36,547 bases of DNA from Micromonospora parastrephiae (GCF_016802865.1 NZ_JAEVHM010000040.1:1-36547); one strand, 5' to 3'. Positions 17,578 through 27,225 are shown, numbered from the stretch's first letter. Notes: generated from the letters alone by a model not told the origin. Numbers and translations are program-made.

Positions 17578-18873
17578 TTAGGCGGCTTCGACGATCATGG
17601 CGGCGCCTACCGTGCGGTTGGTGGTCTCGTCGATGATGACGAAGCCTCCGGTGGTGCGGTTGCGCCGGTACTCGTCGGCCAGCAGCGGCACCGTGGTGCG
17701 CAGCCGTACCCGCCCGATCTCGTTGAGCCGCAGCTCGTCGGCCGACTCGTCACGGTGCAGCGAGTTGATGTCCAGGCGGTAGTGCAGCCCGCGTACGATC
17801 GCCCGCGCCGACCGGGTGGTGTGCTTGATCGCGTACCGGCCGCCGACCCGCAACGGGGTGGTCTCGTCCATCCAGCACACCATCGCCTCGATGTCCTGGG
17901 CCACGGCGGGAGCGTTGTTCGGACGGCAGATCAGGTCACCCCGGGAGATGTCGATCTCGTCGGCCAGTCGTACCGTCACCGACATCGGCGGGAACGCCTC
18001 CGCGACCGGCCCGTCGGCGGTCTCCACCGCGGCGATCCGGCTGGTGAAGCCCGACGGCAGCACCATCACCTCGTCGCCCGGCTTGAGCACACCGGAGGCG
18101 ACTTGACCGGCATAGCCGCGGTAGTCGGTGACCGTCGTGGACTGCGGACGGATCACGTACTGCACCGGGAACCGGACGTCGACCAGATTGCGGTCGCTGG
18201 CGATGTGCACCCGCTCCAGGTGGTGCAGCAGCGACGGGCCCTCGTACCAGGGCATGTTCTCCGAGCGGGCGACGATGTTGTCGCCGCGCAGCGCGGAGAT
18301 CGGCACCACGGTCAGGTCCGGTACGTCGAGCTTCGCGGCGAACGCGGTGAACTCGTCGGCGATGCGTTCGTAGACCTCCTGCGACCAGTCGACCAGATCC
18401 ATCTTGTTGACGCACAGGACCAGGTGCGGCACCCGCAGCAGAGAACACAGGAACGCGTGCCGACGGGACTGCTCGACCAGGCCCTTGCGCGCGTCCACGA
18501 GGATCAATGCCAGGTCGGCGGTGGACGCGCCGGTGACCATGTTGCGGGTGTACTGGATGTGCCCGGGGGTGTCGGCGATGATGAACTTGCGCCGGGGCGT
18601 GGCGAAGTACCGGTACGCCACGTCGATGGTGATGCCCTGCTCCCGCTCGGCGCGCAGGCCGTCGGTGAGCAACGCCAGGTTGGTGTACTCGTCGCCGCGG
18701 GCCGCGCTGACCGCCTCCACCGCGGCCAACTGGTCGGTGAAGAGCGACTTGGTGTCGTAGAGCAGCCGGCCGATGAGGGTCGACTTGCCGTCGTCCACGC
18801 TGCCGGCGGTCGCGAACCGCAGCAGGTCCATCGGCCGCGCCTCGGCCGGCGGGGCCACGATCTCGGTGGTCAT
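17578..18873 (-). CDS. cysN: Sulfate adenylyltransferase GTPase subunit
   Basis: Large regulatory subunit of ATP sulfurylase, 431 residues. With CysD it makes adenosine 5'-phosphosulfate from ATP and sulfate, driven by GTP hydrolysis. EF-Tu-like GTPase motifs are clear: G1 GSVDDGKST near residues 24-32, G2 around EREQGITID, G3 DTPGH, G4 NKMD and G5 SALRGDN. Beta-barrel domains follow (VRFPVQYVIRP, GYAGQVASG). No fused CysC kinase domain is present; the protein stops at the normal CysN length. The start ATG overlaps the cysD stop by one base (TGATG). Confidence 0.96.
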   Translation of the reverse strand: MTTEIVAPPAEARPMDLLRFATAGSVDDGKSTLIGRLLYDTKSLFTDQLAAVEAVSAARGDEYTNLALLTDGLRAEREQGITIDVAYRYFATPRRKFIIADTPGHIQYTRNMVTGASTADLALILVDARKGLVEQSRRHAFLCSLLRVPHLVLCVNKMDLVDWSQEVYERIADEFTAFAAKLDVPDLTVVPISALRGDNIVARSENMPWYEGPSLLHHLERVHIASDRNLVDVRFPVQYVIRPQSTTVTDYRGYAGQVASGVLKPGDEVMVLPSGFTSRIAAVETADGPVAEAFPPMSVTVRLADEIDISRGDLICRPNNAPAVAQDIEAMVCWMDETTPLRVGGRYAIKHTTRSARAIVRGLHYRLDINSLHRDESADELRLNEIGRVRLRTTVPLLADEYRRNRTTGGFVIIDETTNRTVGAAMIVEAA

Positions 18874-19784
18874 CAGAAGTAGCCCTCCCGCTTGCGGTCC
18901 TCCATGGCGGCCTCGCTGACCCGGTCGTCACCACGGGTCGCGCCACGCTCGGTGATCCGGGTGGCCGCCACCTCCTCGATGACCTTCTCCACGGTGTCCG
19001 CGTCGGAGCGGACAGCCGCGGTGCAGGAGGCGTCACCGACGGTGCGGTAGCGCACCTGCGCCTTGAACCGCTCCTCACCCGCGCGGGGACGGAAGAACTC
19101 GTTGACCGCGTAGAACATCCCGTCCCGTTCGATCACCTCGCGCTCGTGCGCGTAGTAGATCGAGGGCAGCGGGATCCGTTCCCGGGCGATGTAGTGCCAC
19201 ACGTCCAGCTCGGTCCAGTTGGACAGCGGGAACACCCGGATCGACTCGCCCGGGTGGTGCCGGCCGTTGTACAGCGACCACAGCTCCGGCCGCTGGTTCT
19301 TCGGATCCCACTGGCCGAACTCGTCGCGGAAGCTGAACACCCGCTCCTTGGCGCGGGCCTTCTCCTCGTCGCGGCGGGCGCCGCCGAACAGCGCGTCGAA
19401 GCGGTGCTTCTCCACCGCGTCGAGCAGCACCGGCGTCTGGATCCGGTTGCGCATCCCGTCGCCGGACTCCCGGACCAGCCCGCTGGCCAGGGCCTCCGGC
19501 ACGCTCGCCACCACGAGCTGCAACCCCAGCTCGGCGACCCGCTGGTCGCGGTACTCCAGCACCTCGGGGAAGTTGTGCCCGGTGTCGACGTGCATGACCG
19601 GGAAGGGGATGTTGGCCGGGGCGAACGCCTTCTGCGCCAGCCGCAGCATGACGATCGAGTCCTTGCCGCCGGAGAAGAGCAGCACCGGGCGTTCCATCTC
19701 GGCGACCACCTCACGCATCACGAAGACGCTCTCCGCCTCCAGCGCGTCCAGGTGGGAGACCCGGTAGGCGGCGGGGGTGGTCAT
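18873..19784 (-). CDS. cysD: Sulfate adenylyltransferase small subunit
   Basis: Catalytic subunit of ATP sulfurylase, 303 residues. The PP-loop for ATP pyrophosphate is LLFSGGKDSIVMLRLA near residue 40. Other family pieces are VMHVDTGHNFPEVLEYRD, the FGGARRDEEKARAKERVFS region, RVFPLSNWTELDVWHYI and a C-terminal end in DRKREGYF, which is typical. The ATG at 19784 gives the standard N-terminus. It has no strong Shine-Dalgarno but overlaps the stop of a 9-codon ORF (ATGA), so translation may be coupled to that ORF. It is followed directly by cysN. An in-frame TTG at 19844 would add 20 residues of non-family sequence. Confidence 0.95.
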   Translation of the reverse strand: MTTPAAYRVSHLDALEAESVFVMREVVAEMERPVLLFSGGKDSIVMLRLAQKAFAPANIPFPVMHVDTGHNFPEVLEYRDQRVAELGLQLVVASVPEALASGLVRESGDGMRNRIQTPVLLDAVEKHRFDALFGGARRDEEKARAKERVFSFRDEFGQWDPKNQRPELWSLYNGRHHPGESIRVFPLSNWTELDVWHYIARERIPLPSIYYAHEREVIERDGMFYAVNEFFRPRAGEERFKAQVRYRTVGDASCTAAVRSDADTVEKVIEEVAATRITERGATRGDDRVSEAAMEDRKREGYF

Positions 19785-19839
19785 GACACCGGCTCGATTC
19801 GCTCGCTCATCCGATTTCCAGACCTTTCCGGTCGGGCAT
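19781..19839 (-). other. Two chained mini-ORFs leading into cysD
   Basis: ATG at 19839 opens a 10-codon ORF (MPDRKGLEIG) whose TGA overlaps the ATG at 19810 of a 9-codon ORF (MSERIEPVS). The TGA of the second overlaps the cysD ATG at 19784. Both junctions are ATGA. They fill most of the 75-bp gap after cysQ. Small upstream ORFs with coupling control some mycobacterial cys operons; those contain Cys codons, these do not. Translation of these ORFs is unproven and chance is possible. Confidence 0.4.
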
Positions 19840-19859
19840 GCCAAGAAAGTCCGCTCAGG

Positions 19860-20690
19860 CTACCCGGAATGTCTCTGCAGCGCTGCAAGCAACCGGGTGG
19901 CGAGATCCTTGCGACAGACCAGAAGGTCGGGCAGCCGCGGATCCGCCTCGTTGTATTTCAGCGCAGAACCATCGATCCGGGAAGCGTGCAGTCCGGTGGC
20001 CGTCGCCACAGCCACCGGCGCCGCCGAGTCCCACTCGTACTGCCCACCGGCGTGGATGTACGCGTCCACCTCGCCGGTGATGACCGCGGCGATCTTCGCT
20101 CCGGCCGAGCCCATCGGCACCAGCTTCGCCCCCACGTCCTCGGCGAGGTCGGTGAGGAACACCGGCGGCCGGCTCCTGCTCGCCGCCAACCGGATCACCC
20201 GCGTGCCCGCCGTCGCCGCCTCCACCGTCATCGGCGGGTACGCCGGCGGGTAGTCCGTGCCCAGCACCCGGTGCTGCGCCGGCAGCCCGACCGCCCCGGC
20301 GACCAGCCCGTGCGGGCTCGGCGCGCTGCGCGCCCACAGGGCCACGTGCACGGCCCAGTCCGAGCGGCCCTCCTCGGCGAACTCCCGGGTGCCGTCCAAC
20401 GGGTCGATGATCCACACCCGGTCCGCGGCCAGACGCGACACCGCCTCGGTGTTGACCTCCGCAGCCCAGGCCAGCCGTGACCCCTCGTCCTCCTCGGAGA
20501 GCACCGCGTCGCCCGGCCGCCACTTCGCCAACTCCGTGCGGATCAGGTCGTGCGACACCTTGTCCCCGGCCGACTTGAGCGCGCCGGTGTCGGTGAAGCC
20601 CAACTCCGTGCGCAGGTCGAGCAACGCCTGACCTGCGCGGGCCGCCAACCACCGGGCGAACGCGCCGTCGATCATCGGAGGACTGCCCAT
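19860..20690 (-). CDS. cysQ: 3'(2'),5'-bisphosphate nucleotidase (inositol monophosphatase family)
   Basis: Magnesium-dependent phosphatase of 276 residues, CysQ type. It removes the 3'-phosphate of PAP or PAPS and controls flux through sulfate assimilation. Family metal-site motifs are VLSEEDEG, IDPLDGTREF and the C-terminal GGQYEWDSAAPVAVA, where Asp of WDSAAP binds the third metal. The ATG at 20690 has GGGAGCGGG upstream; MIDGAF at 20675 is an alternative. Location directly before cysD-cysN supports the CysQ assignment over a generic inositol monophosphatase. It probably shares a transcript with cysDN. Confidence 0.9.
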   Translation of the reverse strand: MGSPPMIDGAFARWLAARAGQALLDLRTELGFTDTGALKSAGDKVSHDLIRTELAKWRPGDAVLSEEDEGSRLAWAAEVNTEAVSRLAADRVWIIDPLDGTREFAEEGRSDWAVHVALWARSAPSPHGLVAGAVGLPAQHRVLGTDYPPAYPPMTVEAATAGTRVIRLAASRSRPPVFLTDLAEDVGAKLVPMGSAGAKIAAVITGEVDAYIHAGGQYEWDSAAPVAVATATGLHASRIDGSALKYNEADPRLPDLLVCRKDLATRLLAALQRHSG

Positions 20691-20823
20691 CTGCCCGCTC
20701 CCGTCACCTCGCCACGGCCCGTGCCCGCACGGACGCTCCACCGCGAGGCACCTCGCGGTCGCGGCCCGCCAAAAGGCGCAGACTACCGGCCCATCGCCGC
20801 GGATCCGGTACGCCCCGCCCGGC

Positions 20824-21414
20824 TCAGGCGCCGTGGTAGAGGTTCTGGGTGGGCTCCACGCCCTTGACGATCACCGACTCCACCACGTCGGCAGCACGGT
20901 CCACCAGGAAATCCAGCTCCTTGCGCTCCACCGCGCTGAAATCCGACAGCACATAATCCGCCGGATCCTGCCGTCCCGGTGGCCGGCCGACGCCGAACCG
21001 CACCCGGACGTAGTCCTTCGTGCCCAACGACTTCGACATCGAACGCAGGCCGTTGTGCCCGCCCTCGCCGCCGCCGCACTTGATCCGCACCTGGCCGAAG
21101 CCGATGTCCAGCTCGTCGTGCACCGCGACCACCTGGGCCGGCGGCACCTTGTAGAACTGCGCCAGCGCCGCCACCGGCCCACCGGAAAGGTTCATGTACG
21201 TCAGTGGCTTCGCCAGCACCAGCTTCGGCCCGCCGAAGCCCAGCCGCCCCTCGGCCACCTCGGCGACCGCCCGCTTGTGCCGGCCGAACCGCGCGCTCAC
21301 CCGACCGGCCAACAGGTCGGCCACCATGAACCCGACGTTGTGCCGGTTCCCGGCGTACTCCCGGCCCGGGTTGCCCAGGCCGACGACCAGCCACGGCCCC
21401 GCCTCGTCCGTCAC
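20824..21414 (-). CDS. pth: Peptidyl-tRNA hydrolase
   Basis: Cleaves peptidyl-tRNAs released by stalled ribosomes, cytosolic, 196 residues, full length. Active-site landmarks are present: GLGNPG (with catalytic-site Asn), NRHNVGF with the catalytic His, [18 protein letters not shown] with the Asp, and GGHNGLRS with the second Asn. The ending [10 protein letters not shown] is ordinary. The GTG at 21414 is preceded by GGGAGGGACGGGG. It lies after rplY in the conserved glmU-prs-rplY-pth order but is separated from it by a terminator hairpin. Confidence 0.96.
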   Translation of the reverse strand: MTDEAGPWLVVGLGNPGREYAGNRHNVGFMVADLLAGRVSARFGRHKRAVAEVAEGRLGFGGPKLVLAKPLTYMNLSGGPVAALAQFYKVPPAQVVAVHDELDIGFGQVRIKCGGGEGGHNGLRSMSKSLGTKDYVRVRFGVGRPPGRQDPADYVLSDFSAVERKELDFLVDRAADVVESVIVKGVEPTQNLYHGA

Positions 21415-21458
21415 GACCCCGTCCCTCCGACGTCCGTCCCACCGACTCCCGATACGCC

Positions 21459-21492
21459 GGCAGGCGCCCCCGAACGCTCGGGGACGCCTGCC
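21459..21492 (-). terminator. Terminator after rplY
   Basis: Stem GGCAGGCG/CGCCTGCC (8 bp), one C-A mismatch, then CCCCGA/TCGGGG (6 bp) around the loop ACGC. It lies 17 bp past the rplY stop and 45 bp before the pth start, so pth may have its own promoter or depend on readthrough. Confidence 0.75.
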
Positions 21493-21509
21493 AGCGGAGT
21501 ACGAACCGA

Positions 21510-22190
21510 TCAGGCCTCGGCGCGCGCCTCGGCGCCCTCGGCGGCGTCCGCGCCCTCGGAACCCTCGGTGCCCTCGCCGACCTCGGCCTCGGCCTCCTCG
21601 GTGGCCGCCTCGACCTCGGGCAGCGTCGCCTCGAGCTGCTCGGCGGTCGGCGCGGCGGTCACCGAGGCGACCATCAGCTCCGAGTCGCCCACCAGCTCGA
21701 CACCGGCCGGCAGCTGCACGTCGCCGGCGGTCACCTGGGCGCCGGCCTCCAGGCCCTCGATCGAGGCCTCGAGGTGGTCCGGCACCTTGGTGGCGTCGGC
21801 GGTCACCGAGAGGGTGTCGTGGTCGTGCACGATCAGGGTGTCCCGTGCGGCCTCGCCGGTCAGCTGGACCGGAACCTCGACGGTGACCTTCTCGCCGCGC
21901 CGGACCAGGAGCAGGTCGACGTGCTCGAAGGTGTCCTTGATCGGGTCACGCTGGATCGCCTTCGGCAGCGCCAGCACCTGGGTGCCGTCGGTGATGTCGA
22001 TCGCGAAGAGCTGGTTGGCGCCGCCCTTGCGGATCGCCGCGGCGAACTCCCGGGACGGCAGCGCGATGTGCTTGGGCTTCTCGCCGTGGCCGTACAGCAC
22101 GGCGGGCACCTTGCCGGCCCGGCGGGTACGACGGGCACCACCCTTGCCGAACTCGGTGCGGGGCTCGGCGCTGATCTTTACCTCGGACAC
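21510..22190 (-). CDS. rplY: 50S ribosomal protein L25/general stress protein Ctc
   Basis: 5S rRNA-binding ribosomal protein of the long Ctc type, 226 residues. The N-terminal L25 domain (about residues 1-95) has [20 protein letters not shown] and [19 protein letters not shown]. The C-terminal TL5 beta domain follows ([32 protein letters not shown]). A tail of about 45 residues is almost all Glu, Ala and Gly, as is common in actinomycete Ctc. Start GTG at 22190 has AGGAG 8 nt upstream. Conserved neighbours are prs and pth. Confidence 0.95.
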   Translation of the reverse strand: MSEVKISAEPRTEFGKGGARRTRRAGKVPAVLYGHGEKPKHIALPSREFAAAIRKGGANQLFAIDITDGTQVLALPKAIQRDPIKDTFEHVDLLLVRRGEKVTVEVPVQLTGEAARDTLIVHDHDTLSVTADATKVPDHLEASIEGLEAGAQVTAGDVQLPAGVELVGDSELMVASVTAAPTAEQLEATLPEVEAATEEAEAEVGEGTEGSEGADAAEGAEARAEA

Positions 22191-22524
22191 GGGGAAACTC
22201 CTGATGCTTTCGCTGCGGCGGCTTGTCGTCTGGCGGTGCTGGGGCGAGGGGCTCGCTGGGGCTCATGCGTCATGAACGACTGCCCGGAGCACCGCGTCGA
22301 TGACGGTGCCTCCGTGCGGCGCTATTCAGCGGCCCGCCGGGCACCCTCGCCGTGGCAACCGCACCAGTCTACCCGAGCTGATTCCAGGCTTTCCGGCAGT
22401 CCCCGGTCACGGCGCCGGGCCGGCGCGCCGACAGCGTTCCCGCCAGCGCGCCAGCCCCCTTTTCGACCAGTTTGTCAGCCCGATCCCCACCGGCGCGTCC
22501 GTTGGCGGAAACGGGCTGCCCCGC
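22191..22524. other. 334-bp intergenic region before rplY
   Basis: The part next to rplY holds its Shine-Dalgarno AGGAG and presumably its promoter, which I cannot place. The part next to prs has only a small dyad (CCGTT-N6-AACGG at 22499-22514) that might help to end the prs transcript. I see no ORF with family sequence, RNA gene or repeat here. Confidence 0.4.
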
Positions 22525-23505
22525 TCAGCTCAGGCCACCGAAGAGGGTGGTCACCGAGCCGTCGTCGAACACCTCCCGGATCGCCCGCGCCAGCAACGGT
22601 GCGATCGACAGCACGGTCAGCTTGTCGAGCTGCTTCTCCGGGGGCAACGGCAGCGTGTTGGTCACCACGACCTCGCTGATCGGGCTGTTCTTCAGCCGCT
22701 CGGTCGCCGGGTCGGACAGCAGCGCGTGGGTGGACGCGACCACGATCTCCGCCGCGCCCGACTCCTTGAGGATGTCCGCCGCCTTGGCGATCGTGCCACC
22801 GGTGTCGATCATGTCGTCCACGATCAGACAGACCCGGCCCTCCACCTCGCCGACCACCCGGTTCGCCACCACCTGGTTCGGCTTCATCGGGTCGCGGGTC
22901 TTGTGGATGAACGCCAGCGGGCAACCGCCCAGCCGGTCGGTCCACCGTTCGGCCACCCGCACCCGACCCGAGTCCGGTGCCACCACCGTCATCGGTCGGC
23001 CGGCGTACTTGTGCTCCACGTACTCCGCCAGGATGTCCATCGCGAAGAGGTGGTCCACCGGGCCGTCGAAGAAGCCCTGGATCTGCGCGGTGTGCAGGTC
23101 GACGGTGAGGATCCGGTTGGCGCCGGCCGTCTTCAACAGGTCCGCCACGAGCCGGGCCGAGATCGGCTCCCGACCACGGTGCTTCTTGTCCTGCCGCGCG
23201 TACGGGTAGAACGGCAGCACCACGGTGATCCGCTTCGCGGAGCCCCGCTTCAACGCGTCCACCATGATCAGGGTCTCCATGACCCAGGTGTTCACCCCGT
23301 GCGTCACGGACTGCACCACGAAGGCGTCCGAACCACGCACCGAGTCCTTGAAGCGTACGAAGATCTCACCGTTGGCGAACTCGTACGCGTCGGCCGGCGT
23401 CGGCGCCACGCCGAGCACCTCACCGATCTCCTTCGCCAGATCCGGAAAGCCGCGTCCGGAAAAGAGCATCAGGCTTTTGCGGTTTTCGGCGACGATGCTG
23501 CCCAT
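22525..23505 (-). CDS. prs: Ribose-phosphate pyrophosphokinase
   Basis: Makes PRPP from ribose 5-phosphate and ATP for purine, pyrimidine, His and Trp synthesis, 326 residues, full length. Landmarks are LMLFSGRGFPDLAKEI at the N-terminus, FANGEIFVRFKDSVRG, the catalytic flexible loop KKHRGREPISARLV, the metal site DLHTAQIQGFF, VVAPDSGRVRVAERW and the PRPP-binding LIVDDMIDTGGT near residue 225. The start ATG at 23505 is ordinary. It follows glmU by 57 bp on the same strand; a small hairpin lies between them. Confidence 0.97.
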   Translation of the reverse strand: MGSIVAENRKSLMLFSGRGFPDLAKEIGEVLGVAPTPADAYEFANGEIFVRFKDSVRGSDAFVVQSVTHGVNTWVMETLIMVDALKRGSAKRITVVLPFYPYARQDKKHRGREPISARLVADLLKTAGANRILTVDLHTAQIQGFFDGPVDHLFAMDILAEYVEHKYAGRPMTVVAPDSGRVRVAERWTDRLGGCPLAFIHKTRDPMKPNQVVANRVVGEVEGRVCLIVDDMIDTGGTIAKAADILKESGAAEIVVASTHALLSDPATERLKNSPISEVVVTNTLPLPPEKQLDKLTVLSIAPLLARAIREVFDDGSVTTLFGGLS

Positions 23506-23535
23506 GGGCCCGTCTGCTCCCGTTTGTCGGCGGTA

Positions 23536-23560
23536 CCCGACCCGGTGGTGGTGGGTCGGG
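23536..23560 (-). other. Small hairpin between glmU and prs
   Basis: CCCGACCC (23536-23543) pairs with GGGTCGGG (23553-23560) around a 9-nt loop. It could attenuate glmU readthrough or protect the prs mRNA 5' end. Weak evidence. Confidence 0.4.
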
Positions 23561-23562
23561 GA

Positions 23563-25095
23563 CTAGTCGGTTGCAGTATCTCCCGCACCGGACGCGCCGC
23601 CCACCGTCTCGGCCTGCCCGTGCATTGCCTCACTGTCGCTTGCGGCGCCGGCCACATCCGACGCACCCTTCGCGTCGCCGGCACGCTGCGCGGCCTCGGC
23701 CGCCGCCGTACCGGCCCGCCGCTTCACCACCCAGCCCTCGATGTTGCGCTGGCGCGCCCGGGCGACACCCATCGCGCCCGCCGGCACGTCGTCCACGATC
23801 ACCGAGCCGGCCGCCGTGTACGCGCCGTCGCCCACCTCGACCGGCGCCACGAACATGTTGTCCGCGCCCGTCCGGGCGTGGCTGCCGATCACCGTGCGGT
23901 GCTTGTTGACCCCGTCGTAGTTCACGAAGACGGAGGCGGCCCCGATGTTGGTCTGCTCACCGATCGTCGCGTCCCCGACGTACGTCAGGTGCGGCACCTT
24001 CGACCCGGTGCCGATCTGCGAGTTCTTCACCTCGACGAACGTGCCGACCTTCGACTTCTCGGCCAGTCGCGCCGCCGGCCGCAGGTACGCGTACGGCCCG
24101 ACGCTGGCGCCCTCGCCGATCTCGGCGCCGACCGCGTGACTGCGGACCACCGACGCGCCGGGGCCGACGATCGTGTCGACCAGCGTGACGTCCGGCCCGA
24201 TCGACGCGCCGGAGCCGACCACCGTGGCGCCGCGTAGCTGGGTGTTCTGGTCGACCACCGCGTCCCGATCCAGTGCGACCGTCACGTCGATCCAGGTGGT
24301 CGCCGGGTCGAGCAGGCTGACCCCGGTGCGCATCCACGCCTCGTTGACGCGGTCGCGCAGCAGACGCCGCAGCGACGCCAGCTCCACCCGGTCGTTGCAG
24401 CCCAACGTCTCGACGTGGTCGACGGCCACGTGCACCGCGACCGGCTCGCCGGCCGAGCGGAGCAGGCCGAAGACGTCGGTCAGGTACTCCTCGCCCTGGT
24501 CGTTGTCGGTGGAGAGCTTGCCGAGCGCGGCGCGCAGCCGCACCGCGTCGAACGCGTAGATGCCGGCGTTGATCTCCCGGATCGCGCGCTGCGTCGCGTC
24601 GGCGTCGCGCTCCTCGACGATCTGTTCCAGCCGCCCGTCGGCGTCCCGGACGATCCGCCCGAGGCCGGTCGGGTCGGGCACCTCGGCGGCCAGCACGGTG
24701 GCCGCCGCGGCGGCCTCCTCGTGCGCGGTCACCAGCGCGCCCACCGTCTCCGGGCGCAGCAGCGGCACGTCCCCGTTGATCACGACGACGGTGCCGGCGC
24801 CCTCCGGGACGGCTTCCAGCGCGATCCGTACGGCGTGCCCGGTGCCGAGCTGCTCGGCCTGGAGCACGGGGGTGGCGTCCGGGGCGATCTCGCCCAGGTG
24901 GCTCCGGACCTGGTCGGCGCCGTGCCCCACCACCACGACGGTACGGTCCGCGGCCAGCGGCGCGGCCGCGCTCAGCACGTGACCGAGCAGGGTACGACCG
25001 AGCAGGGGGTGCAGCACCTTGGGCAGTGCCGACTTCATCCGCTTGCCCTCACCGGCGGCGAGCACGACGACGGTACGAAGGTGGGGCTGGGGCAC
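23563..25095 (-). CDS. glmU: Bifunctional GlmU: N-acetylglucosamine-1-phosphate uridyltransferase and glucosamine-1-phosphate acetyltransferase
   Basis: Makes UDP-GlcNAc for peptidoglycan, 510 residues. The N-terminal nucleotidyltransferase has [20 protein letters not shown] (residues 9-28), the QLGTGHAV base-binding loop, INGDVPLL with the metal Asp and [12 protein letters not shown]. The C-terminal left-handed beta helix has hexapeptide repeats ([40 protein letters not shown]) and the acetyltransferase residues in [13 protein letters not shown] and [14 protein letters not shown] low-complexity tail of about 50 residues, rich in Ala, Gly, Asp and Ser, follows. The GTG at 25095 gives the usual start. 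tRNA-Gln lies just upstream, a conserved actinobacterial arrangement. Confidence 0.96.
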   Translation of the reverse strand: MPQPHLRTVVVLAAGEGKRMKSALPKVLHPLLGRTLLGHVLSAAAPLAADRTVVVVGHGADQVRSHLGEIAPDATPVLQAEQLGTGHAVRIALEAVPEGAGTVVVINGDVPLLRPETVGALVTAHEEAAAAATVLAAEVPDPTGLGRIVRDADGRLEQIVEERDADATQRAIREINAGIYAFDAVRLRAALGKLSTDNDQGEEYLTDVFGLLRSAGEPVAVHVAVDHVETLGCNDRVELASLRRLLRDRVNEAWMRTGVSLLDPATTWIDVTVALDRDAVVDQNTQLRGATVVGSGASIGPDVTLVDTIVGPGASVVRSHAVGAEIGEGASVGPYAYLRPAARLAEKSKVGTFVEVKNSQIGTGSKVPHLTYVGDATIGEQTNIGAASVFVNYDGVNKHRTVIGSHARTGADNMFVAPVEVGDGAYTAAGSVIVDDVPAGAMGVARARQRNIEGWVVKRRAGTAAAEAAQRAGDAKGASDVAGAASDSEAMHGQAETVGGASGAGDTATD

Positions 25096-25204
25096 GACGT
25101 GGCTCCCGTCGGGACGGCGGACACTCTCGCGGCCATGCTAGCCGCGGCGCCCGGCACGTTCCCGCCTTACCCCCGCCGGAGCCCAAAACGGACTTAGGGG
25201 GCAG

Positions 25205-25276
25205 CTCGGCCGCCAGGGTTCGAACCTGAAACACGGGTACCAAAGACCCGGGTGTTGCCAATTACACCACGGCCGA
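25205..25276 (-). tRNA. tRNA-Gln (anticodon TTG)
   Basis: Cloverleaf on the minus strand, 72 nt, no encoded CCA. Acceptor arm TCGGCCG pairs with CGGCCGA, with discriminator G. The D arm contains GTAATTGGCA. The anticodon arm CGGGT-CTTTGGT-ACCCG places TTG at positions 34-36. The T arm carries GGTTCGAACCC. It reads CAA, and CAG by wobble. It lies 109 bp upstream of glmU. Confidence 0.96.
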
Positions 25277-25422
25277 TCAGCGACGCGTGCGCGTCACATC
25301 GGGGATCGAAATCCCGCGGCTACACCTTAGCGTCCCGGCCGCGGTGTTCCACCGCTCATACCGCCGCGCCTGGACGCCCGCCTCCGTCGCGGGCGGGCCG
25401 TCCGCACTCCGGGGCGGGTCAA

Positions 25423-26180
25423 CTACAGGTTGTACCCGCCGGCGACCTCGATGTTCTGGGCGGTGATCCAGCGGCCTTCCTCGCTGAGCAGCGTGGCGAT
25501 CACCATGCCGATGTCGTCGGGCTCACCCACCCGGCCGAGAGCGGTCTTCGCGGCGAGGATCGGGATCACCTCGGGGAACCGCTCGAAGGCGTTGTCGGCG
25601 AGCCGTGTCCGGGTGAGCCCGGGGCGACGGAGTTGACCCTGATGCCGCGGGGGCTGAACTCCTTGGCCATGTACCGGGTCAGCACCATGAGGCCGCCCTT
25701 CATCGTGGCGTACGCGGAGTAGCCGGGCTCCAGGCCGGAGGGCAGCGCCGAGTTGCTGCTGGTGTTGACGATCGCGCCGCCGTCGGCCAGCAGCGGTAGC
25801 AGCGTCTGGGTGAGGAAGAACGGCCCCTTGAGCAGCACCCGCACGAACCCGTCGAACAGCTCCTCGGAGGTGTCCTCGAACATCGCCATCTGCGCGAACC
25901 CGGCGTTGTTCACCAGGGCGTCGAACGTGTCCTGATGCCAGGTGTCGCGCAGCGCGGCGACGACGGACGCACGGAAGGCGGGGAAGGTCTCGCTCCGGCC
26001 GACGTCCAGCGGCAGCGCGACGGCACGCCCGCCCTCCTTCTCGATGCTGTCCACGGTCTCCAGCGCTCCGGCGTGGTTGTTGCCGTAGGTCAGGATCACC
26101 CCGGACCCGCGCTTGGCGAGCTGGATGGCTGCGCTCTGCCCGATGCCCGAGCTGGCGCCGGTGACGATTGCGACCCGCAT
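25423..26180 (-). pseudogene. Short-chain dehydrogenase/reductase, frameshifted as read
   Basis: A classical SDR. The NAD(P)-binding TGASSGIGQSAA is at residues 7-18, LVNNAGFA follows the fourth strand, and the catalytic Ser lies in IVNTSSNSA and Tyr/Lys in YSAYATMKGGL. After RGIRVNSVAPG the frame goes wrong near 25617-25621. The next frame restores the family end: RTRLADNAFERFPEVIP, LGRVGEPDDIGMVIATLL, WITAQNIEVAGGYNL and a TAG at 25423. Restoring one G gives about 252 residues. Substrate is unknown. It is divergent from an AraC regulator that probably controls it. A sequencing error is the likeliest cause of the break. Confidence 0.85.
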
Positions 26181-26340
26181 GGTTCGCCTACCTGTTCATT
26201 AGTGGAGCATCGACCTGCTCCTCGGGATGTGGCCTGATCCCAGAAAACCATCTTGAGCCGCGGGAACGATAGGTCGATACTCGCTACCTCTTGCCTGATC
26301 CTCTCTTTGCTGCGAATACGCTCGGGTGTTAAATGGGGAG

Positions 26341-27225
26341 ATGCAGCTCGACGAACTGCGGGCGTTGCTCACCCGCCACGCCCGACCGGACGGCACCACC
26401 GACATCGAGGGCGTGCTGATCTCGCGGGCCGAGCAGCCGAACATGCCGTCGGCGTCGATGTCCGGCACGGTGCTGGCGCTCATCGCGCAGGGCGCGAAGA
26501 GGCTCGCGCTGGGCGACCGCGTGCTCGAGTACCGCGCCGGGCAGTACCTCGTCGCGTCGGTCGACCTGCCGGTCACCGGCCATTTCACCGAGGCGAGCCC
26601 CGACCGGCCGGCGCTCGGGTTCGGGCTCACCCTGCAACCGGCCGCCATCGCCGAGCTGCTGCTTCAGGCCGGCGCGGACCTGCGCCGGAGCGGCGGCGGG
26701 CTCCCCGGCATCGCCGTCAGCGACGCCTCGGACGAGCTGCTCGACGCCGTGATCCGGCTGGTGCGCCTCCTCGACCAGCCACGCGACCTCCCGGTGCTCG
26801 CACCCCTCACCGTCCGGGAGATCCTCTGGCGACTCATCACCGGCGAGCAGGGCGCGATCGTCCGCCAGCTCGGTCTCGCGGACAGCAACCTCTCCCACAT
26901 CGCCCACGCGATCCGCTGGATCCGCGGCCACTACCGGCAGTCCTTCCGGGTGGAGGACGTGGCCCGACTGTCCGGGATGAGCGTGTCCGCCTTCTACCGC
27001 CACTTCCAGGCCGTCACGGCGATGAGCCCGATCCAGTTCCAGAAGCAGATCCGGCTCCAGCAGGCCCGGCTGCTTCTCGCCACCCAGCCCACCGACGTCA
27101 CCGGTGTCGGTCAACGGGTCGGCTACGACAGCCCGTCACAGTTCAGCCGGGAGTACCGCCGCCAGTTCGGCGTGCCGCCGAGCCTCGATGCCGCTCGTCC
27201 CCACGCCGCCCCTTCCCTGCCGTGA
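26341..27225 (+). CDS. AraC-family transcriptional regulator
   Basis: A regulator of about 294 residues. The N-terminal AraC_N cupin-like region runs to about residue 150, with VLALIAQGAKRLALGDRVLE, GQYLVASVDLPVTGHF and PALGFGLTLQPAAIAELL. The C-terminal double HTH starts near WIRGHYRQSFRVEDVARLSG and continues MSVSAFYRHFQAVTAMSPIQ, KQIRLQQARLLL and VGYDSPSQFSREYRRQFG, all typical. The ATG at 26341 directly abuts GGGGAG, so either the spacing is tight or translation starts at GTG 26326. The 160-bp gap to the divergent SDR probably holds the shared promoter. This pairing of AraC_N regulator and SDR is common; the inducer is unknown. Confidence 0.92.
   Translation: MQLDELRALLTRHARPDGTTDIEGVLISRAEQPNMPSASMSGTVLALIAQGAKRLALGDRVLEYRAGQYLVASVDLPVTGHFTEASPDRPALGFGLTLQPAAIAELLLQAGADLRRSGGGLPGIAVSDASDELLDAVIRLVRLLDQPRDLPVLAPLTVREILWRLITGEQGAIVRQLGLADSNLSHIAHAIRWIRGHYRQSFRVEDVARLSGMSVSAFYRHFQAVTAMSPIQFQKQIRLQQARLLLATQPTDVTGVGQRVGYDSPSQFSREYRRQFGVPPSLDAARPHAAPSLP

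Noticed and set aside
17578..20690. Absence of cysC considered as a broken sulfate pathway
   Set aside because: Many actinomycetes reduce APS directly or carry cysC elsewhere, so its absence from this cluster is not evidence of loss.
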